Shown here: positions 17,174 to 25,648 of the stretch, piece by piece
How the letters are laid out: each line of letters opens with the position of its first letter
How positions within the stretch are numbered: position 1 is the first letter of the stretch
Assembly: GCA_024692165.1 (NCBI GenBank)
Contig: JAILMY010000187.1
Location: 1 to 58,831, forward strand
Direction of reading: 5' to 3'
DNA length: 58,831 nucleotides
Source: Butyrivibrio sp.
GTDB lineage: Bacteria > Bacillota > Clostridia > Lachnospirales > Lachnospiraceae
Notes under the pieces: generated by a model
What the model was told of the DNA's origin: nothing
The model's database searches: none
The model's input: the letters and a program-made list of their open reading frames with translations, nothing else
Program-made: the position numbers and the translations under genes

Positions 17174-17321
17174 TGAAAACGAGCAATGCAAAAAAGGAAT
17201 AAGCACCCATTGCCAAGTTTACTTGGAACAATGGGTGCTTATTCCTTTTTTTATAGTGCGACAAGCACGGCTTAGGATTGCGTAGCAATCCTAAGATGCA
17301 TTGCTCGTTTTCAAGCAGGAT
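17166..17321. repeat. Nested inverted repeat fused to the 3' end of tRNA-Gly
   Basis: The outer arms are 25-base perfect inverted repeats (17166-17190 and 17297-17321) that start inside the tRNA acceptor stem, so the distal arm carries a second copy of ATCCTGC/GCAGGAT. Inside lie a 22-bp perfect hairpin (17191-17212 and 17229-17250) with a further CCAAG/CTTGG stem in its loop, and an 11-bp palindrome with a 3-base loop (17271-17295). Together they would form a cruciform or a three-stem RNA. No protein is encoded. Confidence 0.9.
17191..17252 (+). terminator. Strong intrinsic terminator after tRNA-Gly
   Basis: The 22-bp stem (17191-17212 / 17229-17250) ends in a T-run on the plus strand and has a matching A-run at its 5' side. 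It is located 18 bases after the tRNA and could end transcription from both directions. Confidence 0.85.
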
Positions 17322-17353
17322 TTAGCGCAGAGTAGTGGGCATCATTTGCTATC

Positions 17354-17435
17354 TGTCAAGTTTACTTGAACGGTAGGCTGTGAACTCTATTTTTTATATC
17401 GCGCGTACGCACGGCTTCGGATTGCAAAGCAATCC
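17354..17435. repeat. Degenerate second copy of the tRNA-linked repeat
   Basis: TCAAGTTTACTTGAA (about 17355-17369) parallels CCAAGTTTACTTGGA in the first repeat, and ACGCACGGCTTCGGATTGC... at about 17407-17435 parallels GACAAGCACGGCTTAGGATTGC at 17260-17281; both end in a GGATTGC/GCAATCC palindrome (here 17419-17435). Order and spacing agree, so the element appears duplicated in tandem with decay in this copy. Confidence 0.65.
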
Positions 17436-17440
17436 CCCAC

Positions 17441-18289
17441 CTAAAACTTCATTCTTCCAGCCACAAAATCCCTTATTATCCCCAAAGTCTCCCGGACCAG
17501 ATTATTTGGAATGTACTGCGGCTGCATATATGCTGCAATTCCGCAAACATCAGCGTCTGTCAGCCCTTTTGCAATATGTATTCCCCTGAAAACATGAAAT
17601 CCATTCGTAACAATTCCAATTCTGAGATTGTCTCTGTCTTCTTTAAAATCCCCATCAATATCCGCATTACTATTATCTGCACTTTGATATAACCTTTTAT
17701 TCACTTCACTCTCCTCTATCATTTCAAGTGCAAACTCTATATTTTCAACAGTATCCTTCGACATGGTTTCTGACATGAGCTGTGCCTCATTTACGCCATG
17801 AGATAACAGATAAATCTCTCCGCCTCTGCCTTCACTTACGTTTTCATTAGTACCTTGTCCGCCGGTAGTTACAATGATGGTATCAGGGTTTTCCTCCAGA
17901 TACTCCATTGCCTTATCAAGTCTGTATCTGTAAATCACACTGGGGCCACTGCTTCTCATCTGGGCACCCAGCAAGATAATATAGTCAAGGTCAGGCTCTC
18001 CCTTATCACTAAAATGAGTAAGAATACCAACCTGACAAACGACAAAAACCGCTAAAACAAAGCTAATACATGTATAGATCACGTATCTTGCAATCTTGGG
18101 AACCTTCCCCCATCGCCCGTTTCCAGCTAAAAAGAAGCAGGCGCAAAAGAATGCTGCGCCTGCAAGCCAAATGACAAAGGAAAAAGTACCACTGCCCACC
18201 ATATAAACCATAACTGCATAGGCCAGTGCCAAAACCATAAGCACGAACCATATAATCCTGAATCCCGAAGAAAACAGCTTTTTCTTCAT
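17441..18289 (-). CDS. YdcF-family (DUF218) membrane protein
   Basis: A 282-residue protein with four hydrophobic helices in the first ~110 residues and a DUF218 domain afterwards: DYIILLGAQMRSSGPS, ALEYLEENPDTIIVTTGG-like GGQGTNENVSEG, and SKDTVENIEFAL. The family includes SanA/ElyC and YdcF; cell-envelope roles are reported for some members, but the reaction is not settled. The ATG at 18289 follows GGTGAGGAATATTGT; an in-frame ATG at 18319 is possible. It follows the binding-protein gene by 72 bp and may be the tail of that operon. Confidence 0.88.
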   Translation of the reverse strand: MKKKLFSSGFRIIWFVLMVLALAYAVMVYMVGSGTFSFVIWLAGAAFFCACFFLAGNGRWGKVPKIARYVIYTCISFVLAVFVVCQVGILTHFSDKGEPDLDYIILLGAQMRSSGPSVIYRYRLDKAMEYLEENPDTIIVTTGGQGTNENVSEGRGGEIYLLSHGVNEAQLMSETMSKDTVENIEFALEMIEESEVNKRLYQSADNSNADIDGDFKEDRDNLRIGIVTNGFHVFRGIHIAKGLTDADVCGIAAYMQPQYIPNNLVRETLGIIRDFVAGRMKF

Positions 18290-18361
18290 ACAATATTCCT
18301 CACCTACTGAATATTTCACTATAAGCTTTTCTTTCCCTTATCTTTTCAATTATCTTATCCC

Positions 18362-20836
18362 TTAGCTGTTCTCATTGACATAGATTGACAGTCTGCTCTG
18401 TATTATATCCGCAACCTCCTTGGCGCTCTTCTGTCCACTGAAGAATGCGGAGGCCTCCTCGAAGATAATGTTGTTAACACTGGTGTTGTTGTCGCTTAGA
18501 AGGCTCAGGGACTTTACAAAGTTACTGATGGCAACCACATCCTCTTTTGAAAGCGGATTAGCTGTAACCTCCTGTCCACCGATGTAATAGGTATCATCAT
18601 ACTCAACCTTCTTATCACCGTCCATGTAGTACTGCTTGTGAGTTGACTCCTCACCAAGCTTCTCAAAGCTGGACTTTCTGATTGGGAAGCAGTACTCCAC
18701 CTTATCCTGATACTCCTCTGAAAGGAATGTCCTAAGGAACTGCCATGCTGCGTCCTTGTACTGTGACTGTGAGCTGATGGCGAGTCTTTCATATGGCATG
18801 ATAACTGAGTTATTGATGCCAAGATCGTTTGGATAACCCACAAAGGAAATCTCCTCTCCAAACTGAACATCCCTTATATATGAAAAGGAACGGAAACTGC
18901 TGATGTTAACAATGTTAAAGAGGGCTTCATTGTCCAGATACAGGGTATCCTTGTAATCTTCCCATACAGAATCCGGATAGCTCTCCGGGAACTCCTTGGC
19001 AAACTCAAGGAACTCAATAAATGACTCACTGTCAAAGTGGCACTGCTTGTCAGCCCAGTCGATATAGTTGTCACCAGAATAGTACAGTCCCTGCGTAAGG
19101 AAGCTTTCTCTTGGCATGATTCCAAAGGCTGAAGCTGCATTTACACCCATGTTGTTCATAAGGTCCTTGCAGTCTTTGATAGAAAGCACATCCTTACCAT
19201 CAGTAAACCTGGTCTTCATAGCCACTGTTCCAATATAGAAGCCGGGCACAAGCTGATAGAGCTTATCGCCGGTTCTAAGGGCATCCATAATATTGCTAAG
19301 AAACTCAACATTGCTAAGCTCCGGGTCATTGTTTAAATAACTGCCAATATCCGCGAAAAGTCCTTTGTTTATATAACTTGAAACAGGCATTGAATCAGAT
19401 AAAACCATGATGTCCGGCACATTTCCCGAAACAATATCCATGTTCATCTTCTCTATTCCCTGGCCGTAAGATTCTGCATCATCGTCATAGGAAGAATAAT
19501 CCACGAACTTGATCTTGTATTCGTCGCTGTTCTTATTGAACTCAAAGGCAAGCTTTCTTATATCGTAGTCAATATAGTAGCCGCCGAGGGTAATGATCTT
19601 TTTATCCTTGACCTGATCTGCAGGTACCTTGGTAAGTCTTGCTATATAGTAGTTGTAATCAGCATCAGGTAAAAGAGCTACAAACTCAGTATCACTGATA
19701 GCTGCCACCAGGTTGATGGAAGAAGTTACTTCAAGATCTGAATCGATGAAATCAAGAATCTTGGTAGATGTCTCTTTTGCAAAATCCAGGCCGTAGATTC
19801 CATCACTCTTGCTCATATAAAGGTCATATCCGCTTCCGCCAAAGAAGGCGCAATCCATATATCCTCCCACCAGTGATGTAGGATCTCCTACAGTTCCTTT
19901 TTCAGTATCAAAGGTGCAAAGGCAGACGCCGTTATCGCCATAGTATGAGGTGAATATCTTGCCGCCAAATCCCTTGTACAGTGAATAGTATCTGGATTCA
20001 TTTGAAGCTGCCATGTCTATCAGAGTCTTAAAGGATGAAGAGCCCTCATCGTATTTGAAGATTCCGGTATCAAGGCTCAAAATAGGTTCTCCCTCATCTG
20101 TTACCACCAATGCATTTGTTGAAACGTAGTTGTCCTCATCGCCAAATTCAGGCACTAGGTCAACCTTATAGAGCTGGTTTCCGTCGAAGTCGTATTTTAC
20201 AAGGTAAACCTCATCGCTTTCGTTCGCTGTCATCATGCCTTCATTGCCAGCGTCGGTCTCATCCTCCGTGGTATCTTCCCCGTTGGTCTCCTCAATAGAT
20301 TCCTCCAAAGAAGCCTCGTCGGCACCAGAAGCATCGGCGTCACCATCTTCGGAAACTTCCTGATTTTCTGCATCAGTGGTTTCACCCTCACTCTCTTCAG
20401 CTTCGAAGGTGTGCATCTCGCCGTCCTCATCCTCATAATCTGTCCAATGATAGATGTAGTATACGGCATAAACATTACCGTCTTTATCAAAAGTCAGGTA
20501 GGAGTAATTCTCATTGTCGTTATTCGGGATAGATGAATGTCTTATATCTGATCCGTCTGAATTAAAGGAATAGATATCAAGCTTTCCTTCACTGCCATAT
20601 GTGCTGGCATATACTCTGTCTCCTGCATAGACGATTCTGGAGAAATCAGACTCCTTCTCAGCAATATCCAAAAGCTCTGCTGAAAAGACATAGTCTTTGG
20701 ATCCACTAGTTGCCTGTCCCACCAGGCTTTCCTCATCAGTTTTCTTTTTTCCGCAGCCTGCCAGTGACGTTACAGCAAGAGCCATAGTCATGGTCACCGC
20801 AAGGCACTTCTTTAAAATTCCTCTCCTCATTTTCAT
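18362..20836 (-). CDS. Extracellular solute-binding lipoprotein with N-terminal propeller-like domain
   Basis: An 824-residue lipoprotein: signal and lipobox VTSLAGCGKK (Cys near 28). Residues ~40-430 contain beta-strand units typical of a propeller (RIVYAGDRVYASTYGSEGKL, YLTFDKDGNVYAVYY, FGGKIFTSYYGDNG), interrupted by an acidic low-complexity insert at ~135-200. From ~440 onward it resembles an ABC sugar-binding protein (FEFNKNSDEYKIKFVDYSSY, PDIMVLSDSMPVSSYINKG, KDAAWQFLRTFLSEEYQ). It probably delivers a ligand to the MalF/MalG-type permeases of the same cluster, although those genes lie four genes upstream. Twice the usual length of such proteins. An ATG at 20830 is an alternative start. 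Confidence 0.85.
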   Translation of the reverse strand: MKMRRGILKKCLAVTMTMALAVTSLAGCGKKKTDEESLVGQATSGSKDYVFSAELLDIAEKESDFSRIVYAGDRVYASTYGSEGKLDIYSFNSDGSDIRHSSIPNNDNENYSYLTFDKDGNVYAVYYIYHWTDYEDEDGEMHTFEAEESEGETTDAENQEVSEDGDADASGADEASLEESIEETNGEDTTEDETDAGNEGMMTANESDEVYLVKYDFDGNQLYKVDLVPEFGDEDNYVSTNALVVTDEGEPILSLDTGIFKYDEGSSSFKTLIDMAASNESRYYSLYKGFGGKIFTSYYGDNGVCLCTFDTEKGTVGDPTSLVGGYMDCAFFGGSGYDLYMSKSDGIYGLDFAKETSTKILDFIDSDLEVTSSINLVAAISDTEFVALLPDADYNYYIARLTKVPADQVKDKKIITLGGYYIDYDIRKLAFEFNKNSDEYKIKFVDYSSYDDDAESYGQGIEKMNMDIVSGNVPDIMVLSDSMPVSSYINKGLFADIGSYLNNDPELSNVEFLSNIMDALRTGDKLYQLVPGFYIGTVAMKTRFTDGKDVLSIKDCKDLMNNMGVNAASAFGIMPRESFLTQGLYYSGDNYIDWADKQCHFDSESFIEFLEFAKEFPESYPDSVWEDYKDTLYLDNEALFNIVNISSFRSFSYIRDVQFGEEISFVGYPNDLGINNSVIMPYERLAISSQSQYKDAAWQFLRTFLSEEYQDKVEYCFPIRKSSFEKLGEESTHKQYYMDGDKKVEYDDTYYIGGQEVTANPLSKEDVVAISNFVKSLSLLSDNNTSVNNIIFEEASAFFSGQKSAKEVADIIQSRLSIYVNENS

Positions 20837-20872
20837 AATCTCCTCATTTTTTTATCTGAACATATAAATATG

Positions 20873-22132
20873 TTATTCCTGATCTTTGTCCGTGATCTCA
20901 GGCAACGTTTCCTTCTTAAGCCTTCGTCTTGCTTCGAATTCGTACTTCCTGTCCGCAAGATCCATCATGATTCCTTTTACAGTCCAGGTCTTATTCCTGT
21001 AGGCAATGATCACAAGCACTGCCACAATGAGCCAGAACGCCACCTTACAGATTATTCTGAAAAGAAACATAAGTCCCAGGACATCCTCGAAGCCTCTTGC
21101 CACGTTTTCCCAATAAGGGTAAAAAATCGGCTGTGTCCACATACTCCTTATTCCAAAGCCTCTGATAACATTAAATAGCGCAAAGCCGTTAAATCTGTTG
21201 GTATTGTCCACAACGGATATATATTTATCTTCCAGACCTGAGCTTTCTTTGACGATCCTTGCTGCTATTCCCTCAACAGGGTCCGGCATTACAACCTCAT
21301 AACAGTTTATGCCACCGCTCTGCATCTTGGCTCCGTCCTCGGAGATTTCCTGTTCGCTAGTCCTTCCGCTTAGGATTGTTCCGTATCTTGCCAGAGAATC
21401 ATAGGACATATATACGATACATCTTGAAAGACCTGCGGCTTTATTAAACCTGCCTGTAGGACTCTTTACCACACCGGCGATGTAGTGATTTACTCCCCCT
21501 ATGGTAACGCACTGTCCGATGATATCGCTGGAACCAAAAACCTGCCATGCAAGATACTCATCGATAACAATCTTGTCCTTCATAAGATCGTCGCCCCAAA
21601 AGTAACCGCCACTTACCAGTTCCATGGGGTGAAAGAGAAAAAAATCCCCGCCAACTCCCATGGCATCAACGTTCTCCGCATTCCTGCTTTCAAACTCAAG
21701 GCTGCAGATTCCCTGGGCACTGTAGCTGCTGTTATATATCTTTGGTTCTTCCTGTTTAGGCTCCTCACCGTTATTCGAATCAGAACCTGAAGCTTCCTTC
21801 CTGCCCACAGGCCTCGTGTCTACAATCTTAACAGAACTGCTGTTATCATCGTCCTCTTCCTCTATGATACCCGCATCCTGCATCTTCTTTTCCATATTGT
21901 ACTCAAGCTTGCGGATGCTCTCATAAGTTATCATCTGATCCTCTGTGTAGAAGAGGCTCACCTGAGCTGCCCTGCCATCGGTCTCCCAGCGCCTTGCTGC
22001 CTGCTGGTCATCAAGCCCATTAATGATGTGCCTGCAGATAAGACCCAGGATCAGATCCAGTAGCAAAAGAGCTGCCAAAATGATAAATATTATATTTCTT
22101 TTTTTATTCGAAAAGAACTTCTTAAAATTCAT
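20873..22132 (-). CDS. Membrane protein with MacB-like extracellular core domain
   Basis: A 419-residue protein with one helix at about 14-35, a large outside domain, and a second helix near 365-385 followed by a basic tail. The outside part resembles the MacB periplasmic core: MELVSGGYFWGDDLMKDKIV, VFGSSDIIGQCVTIGGVNHY and IAGVVKSPTGRFN. The usual four-helix FtsX permease and the ATPase are absent, so it cannot work as a MacB exporter by itself. It begins on the same base at which the HlyD-like gene ends (TAATG), so they are translationally coupled and probably form one complex. Function unknown. Confidence 0.78.
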   Translation of the reverse strand: MNFKKFFSNKKRNIIFIILAALLLLDLILGLICRHIINGLDDQQAARRWETDGRAAQVSLFYTEDQMITYESIRKLEYNMEKKMQDAGIIEEEDDDNSSSVKIVDTRPVGRKEASGSDSNNGEEPKQEEPKIYNSSYSAQGICSLEFESRNAENVDAMGVGGDFFLFHPMELVSGGYFWGDDLMKDKIVIDEYLAWQVFGSSDIIGQCVTIGGVNHYIAGVVKSPTGRFNKAAGLSRCIVYMSYDSLARYGTILSGRTSEQEISEDGAKMQSGGINCYEVVMPDPVEGIAARIVKESSGLEDKYISVVDNTNRFNGFALFNVIRGFGIRSMWTQPIFYPYWENVARGFEDVLGLMFLFRIICKVAFWLIVAVLVIIAYRNKTWTVKGIMMDLADRKYEFEARRRLKKETLPEITDKDQE

Positions 22133-23730
22133 TACTCGTTTGCAAGCCTCACCTGTTCTCCCGGATTAACCTGTTTTGTGGATGTGGTGATAACAAATTC
22201 ATCACCGTCCAAAGCTGCAGATATAGCGGAATAGTTGTCATCTGATGCGATCACGGATACTTCCACATTTGTAGCGATATATCTGTTGCCCAGCGGGCTT
22301 GATTTACTCTTTACCACAAGTACAAATTTGCCGGTCTGATTAGTCTTGATGGCGCTGTTAGGAACCACCATGTCATAGTTCACGGATCTCTCGCCGATAG
22401 CCAGAGAAATATTCTGTCCCGGAGTAACCTCCGTGCTGTCTATCTTGAAAGTAAGAACCTTTTTGCCCGACGGATCAGTCTTGTCATTCTTTATGGAGGT
22501 AAGGGTTGCCTTGAAATCATTGCTGAACATCCAGGCATTCTGTGGTCTTGCCACATCTCCCACCTTAAGCTTCTGAGCCTGAGCATTGGTTACAGAAAAG
22601 CTTGTGGTCATATCTTTTCCGTCAATCTGGATAACTGCCACTGCTTCGTCAGCTGAACAGGATTCGCCGGCAGCCTTTGCAAGGCTTGAAATTGTTCCTG
22701 CCACAGGAGCTTTGATGGAAGCACCAACTGACTCCTTCTCCAGATCCGCAATCTTTTTCTTCTGCTCTGAGATCTTATCCCTTGTATCGCAAAGAGAGAT
22801 CTCTGCCTTTATGGAAGTAACCAGCTCTGTCTTGTCCTTTTCAGCCTCTTCAAAGGCCTTCTTGGCTGCGGTCTCGTTCTCTTTTGCCTCCAGAAGCTTC
22901 TGATCATAGCTGGTCTTGATCTGACTTGAGTAGGTTGTAAGCTCTGTGGTCTCTCTCTTGTTGTCTTCTTTCAGACTCTGCCAGTATCTCTTGGCATCCA
23001 CCTTATCCTCTTCGCTGAGATCCGGATTGGCATCAATCGTTGCAATCTTATAATCGGCCAGAGCATCCTCATAACTATAGGAATCCTTGTCATAGCTGAT
23101 TTCATTTGTATCATAGGACTGGAGCTTCTGAAGATACTCAACAGCCTTTGTGGCAGCATCAGAAACCGCCTTGGCTGCGTCGTATTTGTCATTGACCTCC
23201 TTGAGCTTCATCTGGTATGAATCAAAAGTTGCTGTATGTCCGCTTCTTACCCTTGAAATGACATCATCGGGAACATCCCCGGAAAAAAGAGCCTGCTCAT
23301 AGGAAATCTCCATCTCATCCAGCTTCTCTTTTGCAGTCTTCAGCTCTTCTGACTCGTTATCCTCGAGATAATAGATAACATCTCCTATCTCAACATGGGA
23401 GCCTTCCTTTACCGCAACTCCGGAAATCTTTCTTGTTTCCTTGACCGTAACGCTGTATGGATCCTCAGCGGCTACTGTTCCCGATCCTCTTATCTGAGGG
23501 CTTATGGAGCCACTGCTGATCTGCTGCGTTGCCACCTGTGGCAGCGAATAGTTCATGATAGTATTGGAAAAAAATGTGAGAATAAGCATCACAGACAGAA
23601 ATGCTATGGCAACATTTTTTATCATGTCCTTCTTGTCTACCGGCTTCTTGCCGTCATTTAAAAGGCCGTTTCCATTGCTATCAATAACCTCTACCCCTGA
23701 ATTTGTTTCTGTTCCTAAAAAATCTGACAT
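22132..23730 (-). CDS. HlyD/RND-type membrane-fusion (adaptor) protein
   Basis: A 532-residue protein with an N-terminal membrane helix (about 38-60). A biotinyl-lipoyl-like half follows (SGVAVKEGSHVEIGDVIYYL), then a long helical hairpin at ~130-340, the second lipoyl half (SIKAPVAGTISSLAKAAGES), and beta-barrel domains to the end (VTPGQNISLAIG, VVPNSAIKTNQTGKFVLVV). Adaptors of this type link an inner-membrane exporter to the outside; in Gram-positives they often pair with MacB/YknX-type ABC exporters. Here the partner is the MacB-core-like protein encoded directly downstream. The ATG at 23730 follows GGGAGTAGATTTAGAC. Confidence 0.88.
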   Translation of the reverse strand: MSDFLGTETNSGVEVIDSNGNGLLNDGKKPVDKKDMIKNVAIAFLSVMLILTFFSNTIMNYSLPQVATQQISSGSISPQIRGSGTVAAEDPYSVTVKETRKISGVAVKEGSHVEIGDVIYYLEDNESEELKTAKEKLDEMEISYEQALFSGDVPDDVISRVRSGHTATFDSYQMKLKEVNDKYDAAKAVSDAATKAVEYLQKLQSYDTNEISYDKDSYSYEDALADYKIATIDANPDLSEEDKVDAKRYWQSLKEDNKRETTELTTYSSQIKTSYDQKLLEAKENETAAKKAFEEAEKDKTELVTSIKAEISLCDTRDKISEQKKKIADLEKESVGASIKAPVAGTISSLAKAAGESCSADEAVAVIQIDGKDMTTSFSVTNAQAQKLKVGDVARPQNAWMFSNDFKATLTSIKNDKTDPSGKKVLTFKIDSTEVTPGQNISLAIGERSVNYDMVVPNSAIKTNQTGKFVLVVKSKSSPLGNRYIATNVEVSVIASDDNYSAISAALDGDEFVITTSTKQVNPGEQVRLANE

Positions 23731-23804
23731 GTCTAAATCTACTCCCGACTTTAAAACTTTTTCCTTTTATACTGATCAGTCCCCAAAACTGATAGTGCCT
23801 TAAG

Positions 23805-24731
23805 TTACCCTTTGATACCGCCCTGATAGGAAATTCCCTCTACGAGATAATCCTCTCCGTAGAGGAAAATCAAAAGTGGCGGTACAAGATAGATTACAGC
23901 CACCGCGAAGGCCAGGCTTATCTCTCCTGTATTTATCTTTGACAGGAACACCGACAGCGGATGCATATCCGAATCCGGCAAAAGGATCAGTGGCTGCTCC
24001 ACCATGTTCCAATAATCAAAGAAAACAAGGATCGCTATGGAAGCTATTCCGCCCTTGCAAAGGGGCATACACACTCTGCTGAAAATGTACCACTCGTCCG
24101 CTCCGTCAATGGAAGCCGCCTCCATAACCTCAGTAGGAATCCTTCTCATGAACTTCGTAAGAAGATACACCGCAAAGGGTGAAAACATTCCCGGAAGCCA
24201 TATGGACCATCTGGTGCCGTAAATACCTATAGCCTTCGATACCAGGAAATTAGGTACCAGCGTAACCTGATAAGGCATCAGCATCATAATGATGTAGGCA
24301 AAAAAGATGGCATTCTTGAGCCTTCCGCTGTATCTTGCAAATCCATAGGAGGCCAGCGTGGCAATAAGGAGCTGAACCACAACTATAGGCCCCACATATA
24401 TAACCGAGTTCCAAAACTTAAACAGATATTCCGGACTCTTGAAAAGTACTGTGTAATACTGGCTAAAGGTCACAATATCCGGAATGAACTTAAGGTTAAC
24501 GGTCTTGGAAATAAAGACCTTTCCACCTTTTTCCGTTGTAGCGAAAATGCTGCCGTAATTGGAGCTTATCTCCGCCGCAGACATGAAGGAATTGGTTATG
24601 GTAAGAATCGTTGGCAAAAGAAATATCGCTGCGAAGCATATTGCCGCGATGGTTACCACTGTTGTCTTAAGATTATCTGCTGTCCTTCTTTTCTTTTTTA
24701 CGTTTCGTTTAAATCCAACCTGTGTGCTCAT
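23805..24731 (-). CDS. Sugar ABC transporter permease, MalG type
   Basis: A 308-residue inner-membrane permease of the carbohydrate uptake-1 family with six helices. The EAA loop that docks the ATPase is present: EVMEAASIDGADEWYIFSRVCMPL (about residues 200-225). The N-terminus is basic and cytoplasmic. It pairs with the permease gene just upstream (stop to start 5 bp). No MalK/MsmX-type ATPase is encoded in the window, so a shared ATPase from elsewhere is likely. The ATG at 24731 follows GAGGGCTAGATAAG. Confidence 0.93.
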   Translation of the reverse strand: MSTQVGFKRNVKKKRRTADNLKTTVVTIAAICFAAIFLLPTILTITNSFMSAAEISSNYGSIFATTEKGGKVFISKTVNLKFIPDIVTFSQYYTVLFKSPEYLFKFWNSVIYVGPIVVVQLLIATLASYGFARYSGRLKNAIFFAYIIMMLMPYQVTLVPNFLVSKAIGIYGTRWSIWLPGMFSPFAVYLLTKFMRRIPTEVMEAASIDGADEWYIFSRVCMPLCKGGIASIAILVFFDYWNMVEQPLILLPDSDMHPLSVFLSKINTGEISLAFAVAVIYLVPPLLIFLYGEDYLVEGISYQGGIKG

Positions 24732-24736
24732 CTTAT

Positions 24737-25648
24737 CTAGCCCTCGACGTCCTTTCCAAAGAAGTTCTCTACTGCATACATGGCATAGACAAGAATCGTA
24801 ACAACAATAAACATTATGATCGCTGCAGATGAAAGCTTCTGATAATCCAGCGATGCAAAGGTGTTGTTCATGAAATGCTGAAGTATGTATAAGGTGCTAT
24901 ATGGATAATCGCCGCTCATAAGGTATACTTCCCTGAATACCTTGAATGAACTTATCAGCGACATAATAGCCACAAACAAAATAGTGGATGAAAGGTATCT
25001 CACCTTTACTATCCAGAAAACCTGCCATTTATTGGCGTTTTCAAGAGCTGCCACTTCCAGAAGATCCTTGGGAACACTGGCAAGAGCCGCCATAAACAGG
25101 ATCATGTTATATCCAAGGTTCTTCCACAGAAACAGTGCTATGATAACCACCGCAGCCTTGTCGGATTTGAGCCAGTCTATCTTGTCCTTCCCAAAGAAGA
25201 TCATGAAGTTATTGACTATTCCGTTGTAGTGGAAGCAAACCTGCCAGATAAGTACCACAGAAGCTGTAGGCACCATCAAAGGGCTAAGGAAAAATGTCCT
25301 GAAATAACTCTTAAAGGGAATCCTCGATTCCATAACCGCCGCAAGAAACAGTGATAGAATCACCGCCAGAGGCACAGCCAGGAAAGAGAAAACCAGTGTA
25401 TTGTGGGCAGCCTGCTGAAAAGCCGCATTCTTCCACACATTCACGTAGTTCGCCAGTCCCACAAATTCCTTCTGAATTGGATTGTTAATAAGGGAATAGT
25501 AGATGACCACCCCAAAGGGTGCTACAAAAAACAGCATTACCCCAAGAAAAGAAGGCAAAAGAAAAAGCCAGGAAACAAGCTTTCTCTTTTGCAGACTATT
25601 TAGTTTTCCTCGTTTTGATAAAGTATTAATTGGTATCCTCGACGACAA
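24737..25648 (-). CDS. Sugar ABC transporter permease, MalF type
   Basis: A permease of about 303 residues with six helices and the EAA-type loop SVPKDLLEVAALENANKWQVF. The start is uncertain: there is no ATG near the expected N-terminus. I chose TTG at 25648 because GGGGAAGG stands nine bases upstream and it overlaps the preceding gene by only 23 bp. An ATG at 25699 is in frame but would overlap by 74 bp and add a non-homologous-looking segment. It forms a pair with the MalG-type permease. Confidence 0.88.
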   Translation of the reverse strand: MSSRIPINTLSKRGKLNSLQKRKLVSWLFLLPSFLGVMLFFVAPFGVVIYYSLINNPIQKEFVGLANYVNVWKNAAFQQAAHNTLVFSFLAVPLAVILSLFLAAVMESRIPFKSYFRTFFLSPLMVPTASVVLIWQVCFHYNGIVNNFMIFFGKDKIDWLKSDKAAVVIIALFLWKNLGYNMILFMAALASVPKDLLEVAALENANKWQVFWIVKVRYLSSTILFVAIMSLISSFKVFREVYLMSGDYPYSTLYILQHFMNNTFASLDYQKLSSAAIIMFIVVTILVYAMYAVENFFGKDVEG

